From Thermosipho sp. (in: thermotogales) (GTDB lineage: Bacteria; Thermotogota; Thermotogae; Thermotogales; Fervidobacteriaceae), in NCBI GenBank assembly GCA_017656335.1, contig JACDOA010000004.1:43901-107900 (forward strand): 64,000 nucleotides of DNA, written 5' to 3'. The notes under the pieces are model-generated. The model saw nothing but the letters and a program-made list of their open reading frames with translations. It made no database searches and was not told the origin of the DNA. The position numbers and the translations under genes are program-made. Within the stretch, counting starts at the first letter, position 1. The number at the start of each line of letters is the position of its first letter. Shown piece after piece: positions 40,046-47,518 of the stretch.

Positions 40046-41141
40046 GGTAAAATTATTTTTTGGCCCTAATCATCCGGGAATGCATGGTAATTTCAGTGTA
40101 CATATGTATGTTGAAGGTGACACAGTAGTGAGAGCAAGACCATTACCTGGCTTTCTCCATAGAGGTTTTGAAAAATTAATGGAAAGAAGATTGTGGTACC
40201 AAAATTTAGCCTTGATTCCAAGAATTTGTGTTCCTGAACCTGATATTAATGAAGTTTGTTATGCAATGGCAATTGAAAAAATAGCTAAAATCGAAGTTCC
40301 AGAAAGAGCTCAATGGATAAGAATGATAGTACTAGAATTAGCAAGAATAGCAAGTCATTTGATGAGTTTTCCTGGAATCGGTGGGTCACTTGGGCTTTAT
40401 ACAGGTCCTTTTTGGGGAACAGCTGATAGAGATAGAGTTTTAGATATTTTTGAAAGTTTAACTGGTGCAAGAGTGTATCATATGTATATTGTTCCTGGAG
40501 GTGTTAGAAAAGATTTAACTCCAAGTATTCAAAAATCAATTAAAGAAACATTAGATTATATTGAATCTAGGTTACCAGATTATGAAAATCTTATTTTTAA
40601 AAATAGAATAGTACATACTAGATTAAAAAAAATTGCATTATTGGATAGAGAGACAGCGTTAGAATTAGGAATTACAGGAGTAGGTTTAAGGGCTACTGGA
40701 GTGCCATATGATATTAGAAAAGTAGATCCTTATTTATTTTATGATAAAGTTGAATTTGAAGTTCCAACAGCTACAGATGGTGATGCATTTTCGAGGGTTT
40801 ATTTAAAATTTTTGGAAATTAGTCAGAGTATAAAAATTATAAGGCAAGCATTAGAAAAGATGCCTGAAGGAAAAGTTAATGTGAGAATTAGCGATGGTAA
40901 TGCTTTAAGATATAGAGTGCCTAAAGGTCAAGCTTATGTACATGTTGAATCCACCAGAGGTGAATACGGTTATTACATGGTTTCAGATGGAGGAGAAAAA
41001 CCGTATAGGGTAGCTGTTAGAGGAGCGTCATATCCTCAAACATTTATTGGCATTGAAAAGTATTTACCAGGTACCAGAATTGAAGATGTTCCAATTTGGC
41101 TTTCAACAATGGATGTATGTGCTCCAGAGGTAGATAGGTGA
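40038..41141 (+). CDS. NuoD/hydrogenase-large-subunit-like protein with altered cysteine motifs (MbxL)
   Basis: A 367-residue catalytic-type subunit. NiFe hydrogenases bind nickel with two CxxC motifs. Here the first reads RICVPEP (Cys64, then Glu67 where Cys is expected) and the last reads DVCAPEVDR, again Cys with Glu three residues on. So one Cys of each pair remains, which excludes a normal NiFe site but fits the Mbx/MBS type, whose Pyrococcus member is implicated in sulfane sulfur (polysulfide) reduction. The FGPNHPGMHGNFSVHMYVEGD start and RAKPLPGFLHRGFEK-like segment match the family. Confidence 0.92.
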   Translation: MGEVKLFFGPNHPGMHGNFSVHMYVEGDTVVRARPLPGFLHRGFEKLMERRLWYQNLALIPRICVPEPDINEVCYAMAIEKIAKIEVPERAQWIRMIVLELARIASHLMSFPGIGGSLGLYTGPFWGTADRDRVLDIFESLTGARVYHMYIVPGGVRKDLTPSIQKSIKETLDYIESRLPDYENLIFKNRIVHTRLKKIALLDRETALELGITGVGLRATGVPYDIRKVDPYLFYDKVEFEVPTATDGDAFSRVYLKFLEISQSIKIIRQALEKMPEGKVNVRISDGNALRYRVPKGQAYVHVESTRGEYGYYMVSDGGEKPYRVAVRGASYPQTFIGIEKYLPGTRIEDVPIWLSTMDVCAPEVDR

Positions 41142-41154
41142 GGAGGTGTGTGTA

Positions 41155-43008
41155 ATGAATAAAAAAAGTTCATTGCCAGAAAAAGATTTTTTTGCTCCTA
41201 TAAAGGCTTGGAAATTTCTTTTTAAAAAACCTGTTACAATAAAGGTTCCTTATGTAAAGAGAGAAGCATCTGAAAGATATAGAGGATTTCATATAAACGA
41301 TTGGGATAAATGTATTGGATGTGGAACTTGTGCAAAAATTTGTCCAACGGATGCAATAAAAATGGTTGAAGTGGAGGATTTACCACAAGTATATGGGGAA
41401 AAACCTCAACGGCCAGTTATTGATTATGGAAGATGTTCGTTTTGTGCTATGTGCGTTGATATATGTACTACTGGTTCATTAAAAATGACTAGAGAATACG
41501 TACATATTTCTCCTGATCCAGAAGATTTCATATTTGCTCCAACAGAAAAAGGTATTCATGGTGTAGACAATATACCAGTTGGTTGGACTAGAGATGATGA
41601 TTCAGAACTTTTAGAGCTTGAAAGAGTAGGAATGGAAATGTTAGAAGGAGAAGAAAGAGTAAAATCATTTATGGAGTATGTTAAAGGTTATAGTAAGGAA
41701 CAAGCCATTCATGAAGCAGCTAGATGTGTGGAATGTGCAATATGTACTGATAGATGTCCAGAGCATATGAGAATTCCAGAATATATTAAATCAATTTGGA
41801 AAGATGATTTAAATGAAGGTCTAAATTGGCTTTTAAAAGGTGATGAAAACAATAATATGATTGGTGCAAATCCTTTTTCAGCAGTTTGTGGTCGTGTGTG
41901 TACACATAGATGTGAGGAAGCTTGTTCAATTGGTAATCGTGGAGAAGCAGTTGCAATAAGGTGGTTGAAGAGATATATAGTTGATAACGTTCCAAGTTAC
42001 GAAGAAATTATTAATTTTACTCCACAAAAAAAGGACAAAAAAGTCGCAATAGTAGGATCTGGTCCAGCAGGGCTTTCAGCAGCTTACTTTTTAGCAACAA
42101 TGGGGTATGAGGTTGAAGTTTTTGAAGCATTAAATAAACCTGGAGGAGTAATGCGATATGGTATTCCATCTTACAGGCTTCCTGATGAAGCACTTGATAA
42201 AGATATTTCTTTAATTCAAGCGTTAGGTGTAAAAATACATGTTGGAGTTTCAGTTGGAAAGGACATTTCTTTACAAAAGTTAAAAGAACAATTTGATGCT
42301 GTTTTTGTTTCGACAGGTTTTACTTTGGGAAGAAGCACTAATGTTCCAGGAACAGAACATCAAGATGTAATTCAAGCTTTACCATTATTAAGAGAAATTA
42401 GAGATTTTCTAAGAGGAGGAGGTCCTAAACCAAAAATTCCAAAAAGTTTAGTTGTAATTGGTGGTGGAAATGTAGCGATGGATGTTGCACGTTCAATGGC
42501 TAGACTTCAAAAAATGGAATATGGTACTGTTGATGTAAAAGTCACTTGTTTAGAAAGAAGTTTTGAAGAGATGCCAGCTGATATGGAAGAAATAGAAGAA
42601 GGAACTGAAGAAGGAGTAGAATTTTATCCTGGTTGGGGACCTGTAAGAATAATGATTGATGATGATAAAGTTAAGGGAGTAGAACTCAAAAAGTGCTTGG
42701 AAGTATTTGATGAAAATAACAGATTTAATCCTAAATTTAATGAAAAGGAAAAATTATATCTTGACGCAGATATGGTAGTGGAAGCTATTGGGCAAGCACC
42801 GGATTATAGCTATCTTCCTGAAGAAATTAAAGAACAATTAGAATTTGCTAGAGGGAGGTTAGTAACAAACGAATTTAGGCAAACTTCCATAAAATGGTTA
42901 TTCGCAGGTGGAGATATTGTACATGGTCCAGATATTATTCATGGAGTAGCTGATGGATATTGGGCGGCAAGAGGAATTGATGATTACTTAACAAAGGAGG
43001 AGAAATAA
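41155..43008 (+). CDS. Ferredoxin subunit fused to GltD/NfnB-like NAD(P)H oxidoreductase (MbxN-NfnB fusion)
   Basis: A 617-residue fusion. Residues 1-115 are NuoI/MbxN-like with two [4Fe-4S] motifs, CIGCGTCAKICP (53-64) and CSFCAMCVDIC (94-104). Residues 185-617 are GltD/NfnB-like: a second iron-sulfur region CVECAICTDRCP and CGRVCTHRCEEAC, FAD site GSGPAG (about 302), NAD(P)H site GGGNVAMD (about 446) and the closing FAGGDIVHGPDIIHGVADG. The fusion should connect the Mbx iron-sulfur chain directly to NAD(P)H. ATG at 41155 has AGGAGGTG six bases upstream; the track GTG at 41146 lies within that site. Likely membrane-associated through the complex. Confidence 0.9.
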   Translation: MNKKSSLPEKDFFAPIKAWKFLFKKPVTIKVPYVKREASERYRGFHINDWDKCIGCGTCAKICPTDAIKMVEVEDLPQVYGEKPQRPVIDYGRCSFCAMCVDICTTGSLKMTREYVHISPDPEDFIFAPTEKGIHGVDNIPVGWTRDDDSELLELERVGMEMLEGEERVKSFMEYVKGYSKEQAIHEAARCVECAICTDRCPEHMRIPEYIKSIWKDDLNEGLNWLLKGDENNNMIGANPFSAVCGRVCTHRCEEACSIGNRGEAVAIRWLKRYIVDNVPSYEEIINFTPQKKDKKVAIVGSGPAGLSAAYFLATMGYEVEVFEALNKPGGVMRYGIPSYRLPDEALDKDISLIQALGVKIHVGVSVGKDISLQKLKEQFDAVFVSTGFTLGRSTNVPGTEHQDVIQALPLLREIRDFLRGGGPKPKIPKSLVVIGGGNVAMDVARSMARLQKMEYGTVDVKVTCLERSFEEMPADMEEIEEGTEEGVEFYPGWGPVRIMIDDDKVKGVELKKCLEVFDENNRFNPKFNEKEKLYLDADMVVEAIGQAPDYSYLPEEIKEQLEFARGRLVTNEFRQTSIKWLFAGGDIVHGPDIIHGVADGYWAARGIDDYLTKEEK

Positions 43009-43514
43009 TGTCAATTGAAGATATATTAAAAGTTGCTGAAAATTTTGAAATAGAGGGGTATAAATTTTACAGAGAGAAAAAAGAAGAAATAAAAAATTCA
43101 ATTGCTAAAGAAGTTTTGGAATTCTTACAGAACATGGAAAAAGAACATACCGAATATATAAGAAAAGTTCGTACAGCAATGGAAAATAGCTCTGAAATTC
43201 CTGTAAACTCTGTTGTTGACTCAACAAAAGAATTTTTTGAGGAAAGATTTAAATCTCAAAAAATTGATAAAACACCTTCTGAAGATGATTTAAAAGATTT
43301 ATCTATTTTGCGAATGGCATTATTAATTGAGAAAGATTTTGTAAATTATTATGATAAAGCAGCTAAAAAAGCTGAAGAGTTAGGAAATGAAAAGTTAAGA
43401 AATATTTTAATAAATTTGAAAAATTGGGAAGAAAGTCATGTAAGATTGGTTGAAGAAATGATTAATGTGGTTTTTGAGAAAAATAGTTTAGATTTAGGCT
43501 TTTATCCATTTTAA
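43008..43514 (+). CDS. Rubrerythrin-like diiron protein without rubredoxin domain
   Basis: A 168-residue four-helix protein. Diiron ligand patterns are EIEGYKFYREKKE, MEKEHTEYI (Glu-x-x-His), LLIEKDFVNYYDKAAKKA and NWEESHVRLVEEM. The rubredoxin tail of true rubrerythrin is missing. It is the last gene of the Mbx operon and its ATG overlaps the fusion gene stop. It may reduce peroxide or serve as a redox or metal accessory; the role is unknown. Confidence 0.82.
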   Translation: MSIEDILKVAENFEIEGYKFYREKKEEIKNSIAKEVLEFLQNMEKEHTEYIRKVRTAMENSSEIPVNSVVDSTKEFFEERFKSQKIDKTPSEDDLKDLSILRMALLIEKDFVNYYDKAAKKAEELGNEKLRNILINLKNWEESHVRLVEEMINVVFEKNSLDLGFYPF

Positions 43515-43527
43515 AATTTTGTGTTAT

Positions 43528-43561
43528 AAAAAGGGCGCATTTTTACAAAGGCGCCCTTTTT
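43528..43561. terminator. Bidirectional terminator between Mbx and ORP-like clusters
   Basis: AAAAAGGGCGC (43528-43538) and GCGCCCTTTTT (43551-43561) form an 11-bp stem whose outer A/T runs make it work on both strands. It separates convergent genes. Confidence 0.9.
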
Positions 43562-43583
43562 GTATAAATTTTTTTATTTAAAA

Positions 43584-43844
43584 CTACCAAATTCTGTTTT
43601 TACCAAAACCTCCTCCCATTCTTCCACCACCTCTTCCTCTACCAAAACCGCGAAGTGCAGGATTTTCAAAGTTTGGACGAATAGCATTCCGTGGGCATTT
43701 TTCCATACATAAGCCACATCGTGTACAGATATTATTATTGATATAAGGATAACCATCTTCTTTTAAATAAATAGCATTTTCAACTGGGCAAACATTTACA
43801 CAAATCTTACATTTTATACAATCTTCTTCTTTTACCCATGGCAT
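43584..43844 (-). CDS. Small 2[4Fe-4S] ferredoxin with Gly/Arg-rich tail
   Basis: An 86-residue ferredoxin with two cluster motifs, CIKCKICVNVCP (residues 9-20) and CTRCGLCMEKCP (40-51). The last 25 residues are low complexity with GFGRGRGGGRMGGGFG, unlike ordinary ferredoxins but like the Gly/Arg-rich proteins at 26.5-27 kb. It ends the cluster of MinD ATPases and NifX-like proteins and may donate electrons or receive clusters from them. Confidence 0.88.
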   Translation of the reverse strand: MPWVKEEDCIKCKICVNVCPVENAIYLKEDGYPYINNNICTRCGLCMEKCPRNAIRPNFENPALRGFGRGRGGGRMGGGFGKNRIW

Positions 43845-43853
43845 TTTATCACC

Positions 43854-44171
43854 TCAAATCTTTTTAGAAAGTTCCTTTAACGTTTCCTCAACTGTTTTAG
43901 CATTAATAAGAATTGGTTTATACCCTAATTCTTGCAACTTTTTCATTGATCCTTTCCCCATGATTTTTCCAATCCAGACCTTGCAATCTCTCAAAAGTTC
44001 AAGAATTTCATCTACTTTTGCATGCAAATGATTTTCTGCATAAGGATTTTTTCTTTCATCAATCTTTTCAAAAGTTTTGTTATTGTAGTTAAATATAACA
44101 AAAACTCTTGATTGGCCAAAATGATCTGGATTAATTTTTTTACCATCAAGCGTACCAATAGCAACTAACAT
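43854..44171 (-). CDS. NifX/NifB-family (dinitrogenase Fe-Mo cofactor fold) protein 1
   Basis: A 105-residue protein of the dinitrogenase iron-molybdenum cofactor biosynthesis fold. The pattern DHFGQSRVFVIF near residue 16, ENHLHAKVDEILELL and IGKIMGKGSMKKLQELGYKPIL fit the family. No nitrogenase genes are in view, so a role in carrying a different metal-sulfur cluster is likelier. It follows its paralogue by nine bases. Confidence 0.82.
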   Translation of the reverse strand: MLVAIGTLDGKKINPDHFGQSRVFVIFNYNNKTFEKIDERKNPYAENHLHAKVDEILELLRDCKVWIGKIMGKGSMKKLQELGYKPILINAKTVEETLKELSKKI

Positions 44172-44180
44172 ATGTTCACC

Positions 44181-44525
44181 TCAATTTAATGAGTTTTCAA
44201 TTTTTTCTAGTGATCCTTCTTTGAATTTTTGAATAATGTTTTTAATTGAATCTTTCGGAGTTAAATACACATCAACATTAGCAGCTTTAAGAACATCAAG
44301 AGCGTTCTTTCCAACACTTTCAGAAATTAATGCTTCAATACCTTTATCGATTAACATTTGTGAAACTTTTGGCCCTACTCCATGAGCTTCAGAAGGATTG
44401 TTTTCTATGACTTCAACTATTTCCTCTTTTTCAGTATCATAAATTATAAAATATTCTGCTCTGGCATATCGATCGTTACTTTTTGATTCTAAGTTTTTTC
44501 CATCTGATGGAATTGCTATTTTCAT
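44181..44525 (-). CDS. NifX/NifB-family (dinitrogenase Fe-Mo cofactor fold) protein 2
   Basis: A 114-residue member of the same fold: MKIAIPSDGKNLES, DRYARAEYFIIYD, HGVGPKVSQMLIDKGIEALI and VDVYLTPK. Relatives include ORP (orange protein), which binds a Mo-Cu-S cluster in Desulfovibrio, and NifX. It is encoded 12 bases after the second MinD-type ATPase. Cluster chemistry cannot be read from the sequence. Confidence 0.82.
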   Translation of the reverse strand: MKIAIPSDGKNLESKSNDRYARAEYFIIYDTEKEEIVEVIENNPSEAHGVGPKVSQMLIDKGIEALISESVGKNALDVLKAANVDVYLTPKDSIKNIIQKFKEGSLEKIENSLN

Positions 44526-44537
44526 TTTTACACCTCC

Positions 44538-45407
44538 TTATAATATTTTTTCTTTAAGTTTTTCATAAATTTTAATAATTGCTTTAGCGGCTTTACTATT
44601 TTTATAATTTACAACTGGATTCATTTCAAGAATAGATTTTTCAACAGTTTCATCAAAAGGTATTTTTCCAAGAATTTCGATATTTTCACTTTGGCAAAAC
44701 TTTTCTATTTTACCACTAATTTCTTCATTAATGTCGTATTTATTAATTACCACAGCAAAATCCCTTTTAAAGTGTCTAACAGTTTCAATTATTCTTTTTA
44801 AATCATGTAATCCTGATGAAGTAGGTTCTGTTACAATGATTACAAAATAAGTTGCTGCAATTGAAGATGTAGCAGGACAACCAATTCCAGGTGAACCATC
44901 AATTAAAATTACATCTTTTTTTAATTGTTTGCCTTTTTCGATTGCTAGTTTTCTAACTTCAGCTACAAGACCACCTGATGTTTCCTCACCGGGATTTAGA
45001 TTTGCATGAGCAATTTCCTTATTTTCAGATGTTGAATAGAAATATTCACCTGATAAGGATTCAACTAGTTTTATAGCATTTGTAGGACAAGAAATAACAC
45101 AAGCTTTGCATCCTTCACAAGCGTATGGATCTATTTTGTAAACATTGTTTTCAAAGTTTATAGCCTCAAATCTACAGACATCCTTACAAATTCCACATTT
45201 ATCGCATTTATCTTGATCAATTACAGCTTTTTTACCACCAAAATATTCATATCTTTCATTTATTTGTGTCTTAAACATTAAGTTTAAATTTGAAGCATCC
45301 ACATCGCAATCAGCAAGAATAGTGCTTTTAAGTAAAGAACCCAAAGAAGAAGAAAGAGTAGTTTTTCCTGTTCCACCTTTTCCACTTACTATTGCAATTT
45401 GTTTCAT
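44538..45407 (-). CDS. MinD/Mrp-family ATPase with inserted ferredoxin domain, paralogue B
   Basis: A 289-residue P-loop ATPase. The deviant Walker A is GKGGTGKTT at residues 10-18. Residues about 60-115 are a 2[4Fe-4S] ferredoxin insert with CDKCGICKDVCRF and CEGCKACVISCP, and Walker B-like DGSPGIGCP follows. Such proteins appear in ORP clusters and may load or transfer metal clusters. It overlaps its paralogue by four bases. Confidence 0.88.
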   Translation of the reverse strand: MKQIAIVSGKGGTGKTTLSSSLGSLLKSTILADCDVDASNLNLMFKTQINERYEYFGGKKAVIDQDKCDKCGICKDVCRFEAINFENNVYKIDPYACEGCKACVISCPTNAIKLVESLSGEYFYSTSENKEIAHANLNPGEETSGGLVAEVRKLAIEKGKQLKKDVILIDGSPGIGCPATSSIAATYFVIIVTEPTSSGLHDLKRIIETVRHFKRDFAVVINKYDINEEISGKIEKFCQSENIEILGKIPFDETVEKSILEMNPVVNYKNSKAAKAIIKIYEKLKEKIL

Positions 45408-46258
45408 TTTATCAGCTCCTTTATTTTGCGATACACAGATAAAAACTCTTGCTGATATTTTGGAAGAAATTCCGAAAAGATTTTTCCTTCTGAATAAAGT
45501 TTAGCAATTTTTCTGTCAAAAGGAATTTTCATTAATATAGGTATTTTTTCTTTTTGAGCAAAGTTATCGATTATTTTTGTTTTTTGGGAATCTCTATTAA
45601 CAATAATACCTGTAGGAATTCCCATTTCTTTAACCAAATCTGCTGCTAATGAAAGATCATGCAAACCGAATGTTGTCGGTTCTGTAACAAGGATTGCAAA
45701 ATCAATATTTCTAAGAGTTTCAACAACAGGGCAGGAAGTACCTGGTTGAGAATCTATAATAACTATATCTGAATTTTCATCAATATGTTTTTTTAATTGA
45801 CGAATTATTCGAACTCCTGAAGGTTCACCTATGTTTAAAATTCCCATTCCAAACTTAAAATTACTATTATTAGCAACCGTTCCTAACTTTATTTTCCCTA
45901 TACTTTTTGGTCTTTCAGTAATTGCTCCAACGGGACAGACCATTTTACATACTCCACACCCATGACATAAACTTTCAAAAACCATAGCACCTGATGCAAA
46001 AACTGAAATTGCGCCAAATTGACAGTTTCTGGAACATTCACCGCATCTTGTACAAGCATTGTTATCAACAACTGGCAACAAAATATCAACACTTTCCTCT
46101 TGATTAAAAGAAACATCAAAAAATATATGATCGTTTGGTTCTTCAACATCAGCATCTAAAAGTTGTACAGTAGTTTTCTTTGACAATATCCATGACAAAT
46201 TGGTTGATACAGTAGTTTTACCTGTGCCACCTTTTCCGCTTAGAATTGCTATTTTCAT
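45404..46258 (-). CDS. MinD/Mrp-family ATPase with inserted ferredoxin domain, paralogue A
   Basis: A 284-residue paralogue of the next gene. GKGGTGKTT at residues 8-16, ferredoxin insert CTRCGECSRNCQFGA and CHGCGVCKMVCPVGA near 67-110, then DSQPGTSCP. It is the first gene of the operon, preceded by GGAGGG and by an ideal promoter with an operator-like palindrome. The two ATPases probably act as a heterodimer (inference from pairing). Confidence 0.88.
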   Translation of the reverse strand: MKIAILSGKGGTGKTTVSTNLSWILSKKTTVQLLDADVEEPNDHIFFDVSFNQEESVDILLPVVDNNACTRCGECSRNCQFGAISVFASGAMVFESLCHGCGVCKMVCPVGAITERPKSIGKIKLGTVANNSNFKFGMGILNIGEPSGVRIIRQLKKHIDENSDIVIIDSQPGTSCPVVETLRNIDFAILVTEPTTFGLHDLSLAADLVKEMGIPTGIIVNRDSQKTKIIDNFAQKEKIPILMKIPFDRKIAKLYSEGKIFSEFLPKYQQEFLSVYRKIKELIK

Positions 46259-46268
46259 ATTTCCCTCC

Positions 46269-46287
46269 TATATGTAATTTACATATA
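46269..46287 (-). promoter_or_regulatory. Palindromic operator upstream of the ATPase operon
   Basis: TATATGTAATTTACATATA is a 19-bp palindrome (nine-base arms around one T) at the expected transcription start of the minus-strand promoter. PadR-type repressors favour ATGT...ACAT sites, and a padR gene ends about 130 bases upstream, so it is the probable ligand. Confidence 0.7.
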
Positions 46288-46296
46288 TCTGTTTAA

Positions 46297-46325
46297 ATTA
46301 TATTACATCTAATTCCTATTGTCAA
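46297..46325 (-). promoter_or_regulatory. Consensus promoter of the MinD/NifX operon
   Basis: On the minus strand TTGACA (46325-46320), 17 bases, TATAAT (46302-46297): a perfect match to sigma-70 consensus. The operator palindrome lies directly downstream. Confidence 0.85.
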
Positions 46326-46416
46326 TTGATAACAGGAGAGTCTTTTTAAACTAAAGTTTAGGTTAAAAGGTGGGGAGAAAAATAATTTTAATTTCTTTTT
46401 AATCAGCTTTAATACT

Positions 46417-46764
46417 CTAAGGAAGCTTGGAAACCTTGTCAATAAATCTTTGTATATTATCTTTAATTTTCATAAGTTCATTTTTGGTATCTTTTAGGTG
46501 TTTTAATCCTTTTGATGTAATATAATATACCTTCTTTGAAGGGCCTTGAACATCTGTGTCCCATTTAGATTCAATAAATTTTTCTTTTTCTAGCCTCGTT
46601 AAGATTCTGTATAAATTTCCCATTTGTCCAAGTCCTGTAAGCTTTATTCCATATTCAGATAAACGATTAGCTATTTCATAACCATGCAAGGGAGTTTCAG
46701 CAATAATCAATAAAATATAAGGTTCTATAAATGTTTTTCTATATTTTCCCGAACCTTTTTGCAA
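46417..46764 (-). CDS. PadR-family regulator (ORP-like locus)
   Basis: A 115-residue winged-helix regulator with the PadR core PLHGYEIANRLSEYG, GNLYRILTRLEKEKFI and YYITSKGLKHL, plus a C-terminal helix. The track ORF begins at an ATG at 46779, but that ATG overlaps GGAGGT; a TTG at 46764 lies seven bases after GGAGGT and also removes the overlap with the upstream gene, so it is chosen. It probably represses the ATPase operon just downstream via the TATATGTAA palindrome. Confidence 0.85.
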   Translation of the reverse strand: MQKGSGKYRKTFIEPYILLIIAETPLHGYEIANRLSEYGIKLTGLGQMGNLYRILTRLEKEKFIESKWDTDVQGPSKKVYYITSKGLKHLKDTKNELMKIKDNIQRFIDKVSKLP

Positions 46765-46766
46765 TA

Positions 46767-47507
46767 TTATAACCTCCATTCATCACCAGCTTTTAAGATT
46801 ATGCATTTATTTCCAAGCTCTTTTTTCATTAAAGACATTGCTTTTTCACCTGTACAATGAAGAGGCATAACGCAAACATCATAAATTTTAAATAAGTTAA
46901 TAATTTTTTGAATTCGTTCTATTGAAGCATTAATTAAGTGAAAACCTCCAATTACAAATCGAATTTCTTGAAATTCCATAGCTTTTTTTAGAATGTTTTC
47001 AATTCCTCTATGTGCACATCCTGTAAATAATACGTTATTAATAATAAGATTTATTTCATCATTAAATAAATCATGTTTTCCATTTATTAAAAATTTTTCA
47101 TCTATAAGATCTTCACAAGTAGGTACAGAGTTTAAAACATAAATGTTGTCAATATATTTATCATTTTCTAAGAATATAAGTTTTGATTTTAAAGTTTTCC
47201 AATCAAATGGAGCTCCAGCGAATCTTGTTCCACTAAATTTAGGTATAATTGCTTTTTTGTGTATAAAAATCGAGGCACTTGTAATGTCTTTCAAATATTT
47301 TAGTCCACCAACGTGGTCGTAATGCCCATGGGAAATGAATATTTTTTCAATTTCATCAAGATTGATTCCCAGTTTTTTAGCGTTTTTTACAACCACATTT
47401 GTTTGGCCAGTGTCAAATAATATTTTGTTATCAATCAAAATGGAAAAACCGTGTTCACTGAAAAAATTTTCTTTTGCTTCATCATTACATAAAATTTTGA
47501 TATCCAT
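46767..47507 (-). CDS. Metallo-beta-lactamase-fold hydrolase (dihydropterin synthase-like)
   Basis: A 246-residue MBL-fold protein. The metal-binding motif SHGHYDHVGG is near residue 78, FTGCAHRGIENI near 165 and MPLHCTGEKA near 220. The pattern resembles the archaeal enzyme of methanopterin-type synthesis (7,8-dihydropterin-6-methyl transferase/RFAP-related) and other MBL proteins near MinD/NifX clusters; actual substrate unknown. It follows plsY by 11 bases. Confidence 0.78.
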   Translation of the reverse strand: MDIKILCNDEAKENFFSEHGFSILIDNKILFDTGQTNVVVKNAKKLGINLDEIEKIFISHGHYDHVGGLKYLKDITSASIFIHKKAIIPKFSGTRFAGAPFDWKTLKSKLIFLENDKYIDNIYVLNSVPTCEDLIDEKFLINGKHDLFNDEINLIINNVLFTGCAHRGIENILKKAMEFQEIRFVIGGFHLINASIERIQKIINLFKIYDVCVMPLHCTGEKAMSLMKKELGNKCIILKAGDEWRL

Positions 47508-47518
47508 ATGATTTCTCC

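Noticed and set aside
40038-41141. NiFe hydrogenase large subunit
   Set aside because: Each CxxC motif has lost one Cys (RICVPE and DVCAPE), so a standard NiFe site cannot form.
43854-44525. Nitrogen fixation genes
   Set aside because: The NifX-fold proteins have no nifHDK or nifB neighbours; the surrounding ATPases and ferredoxin fit an ORP-like cluster better.
46347-46360. Palindrome TAAACT-AA-AGTTTA between padR and the ATPase operon
   Set aside because: Short, AT-rich and without a following T run on the minus strand; could be a weak padR terminator, but I cannot support it.
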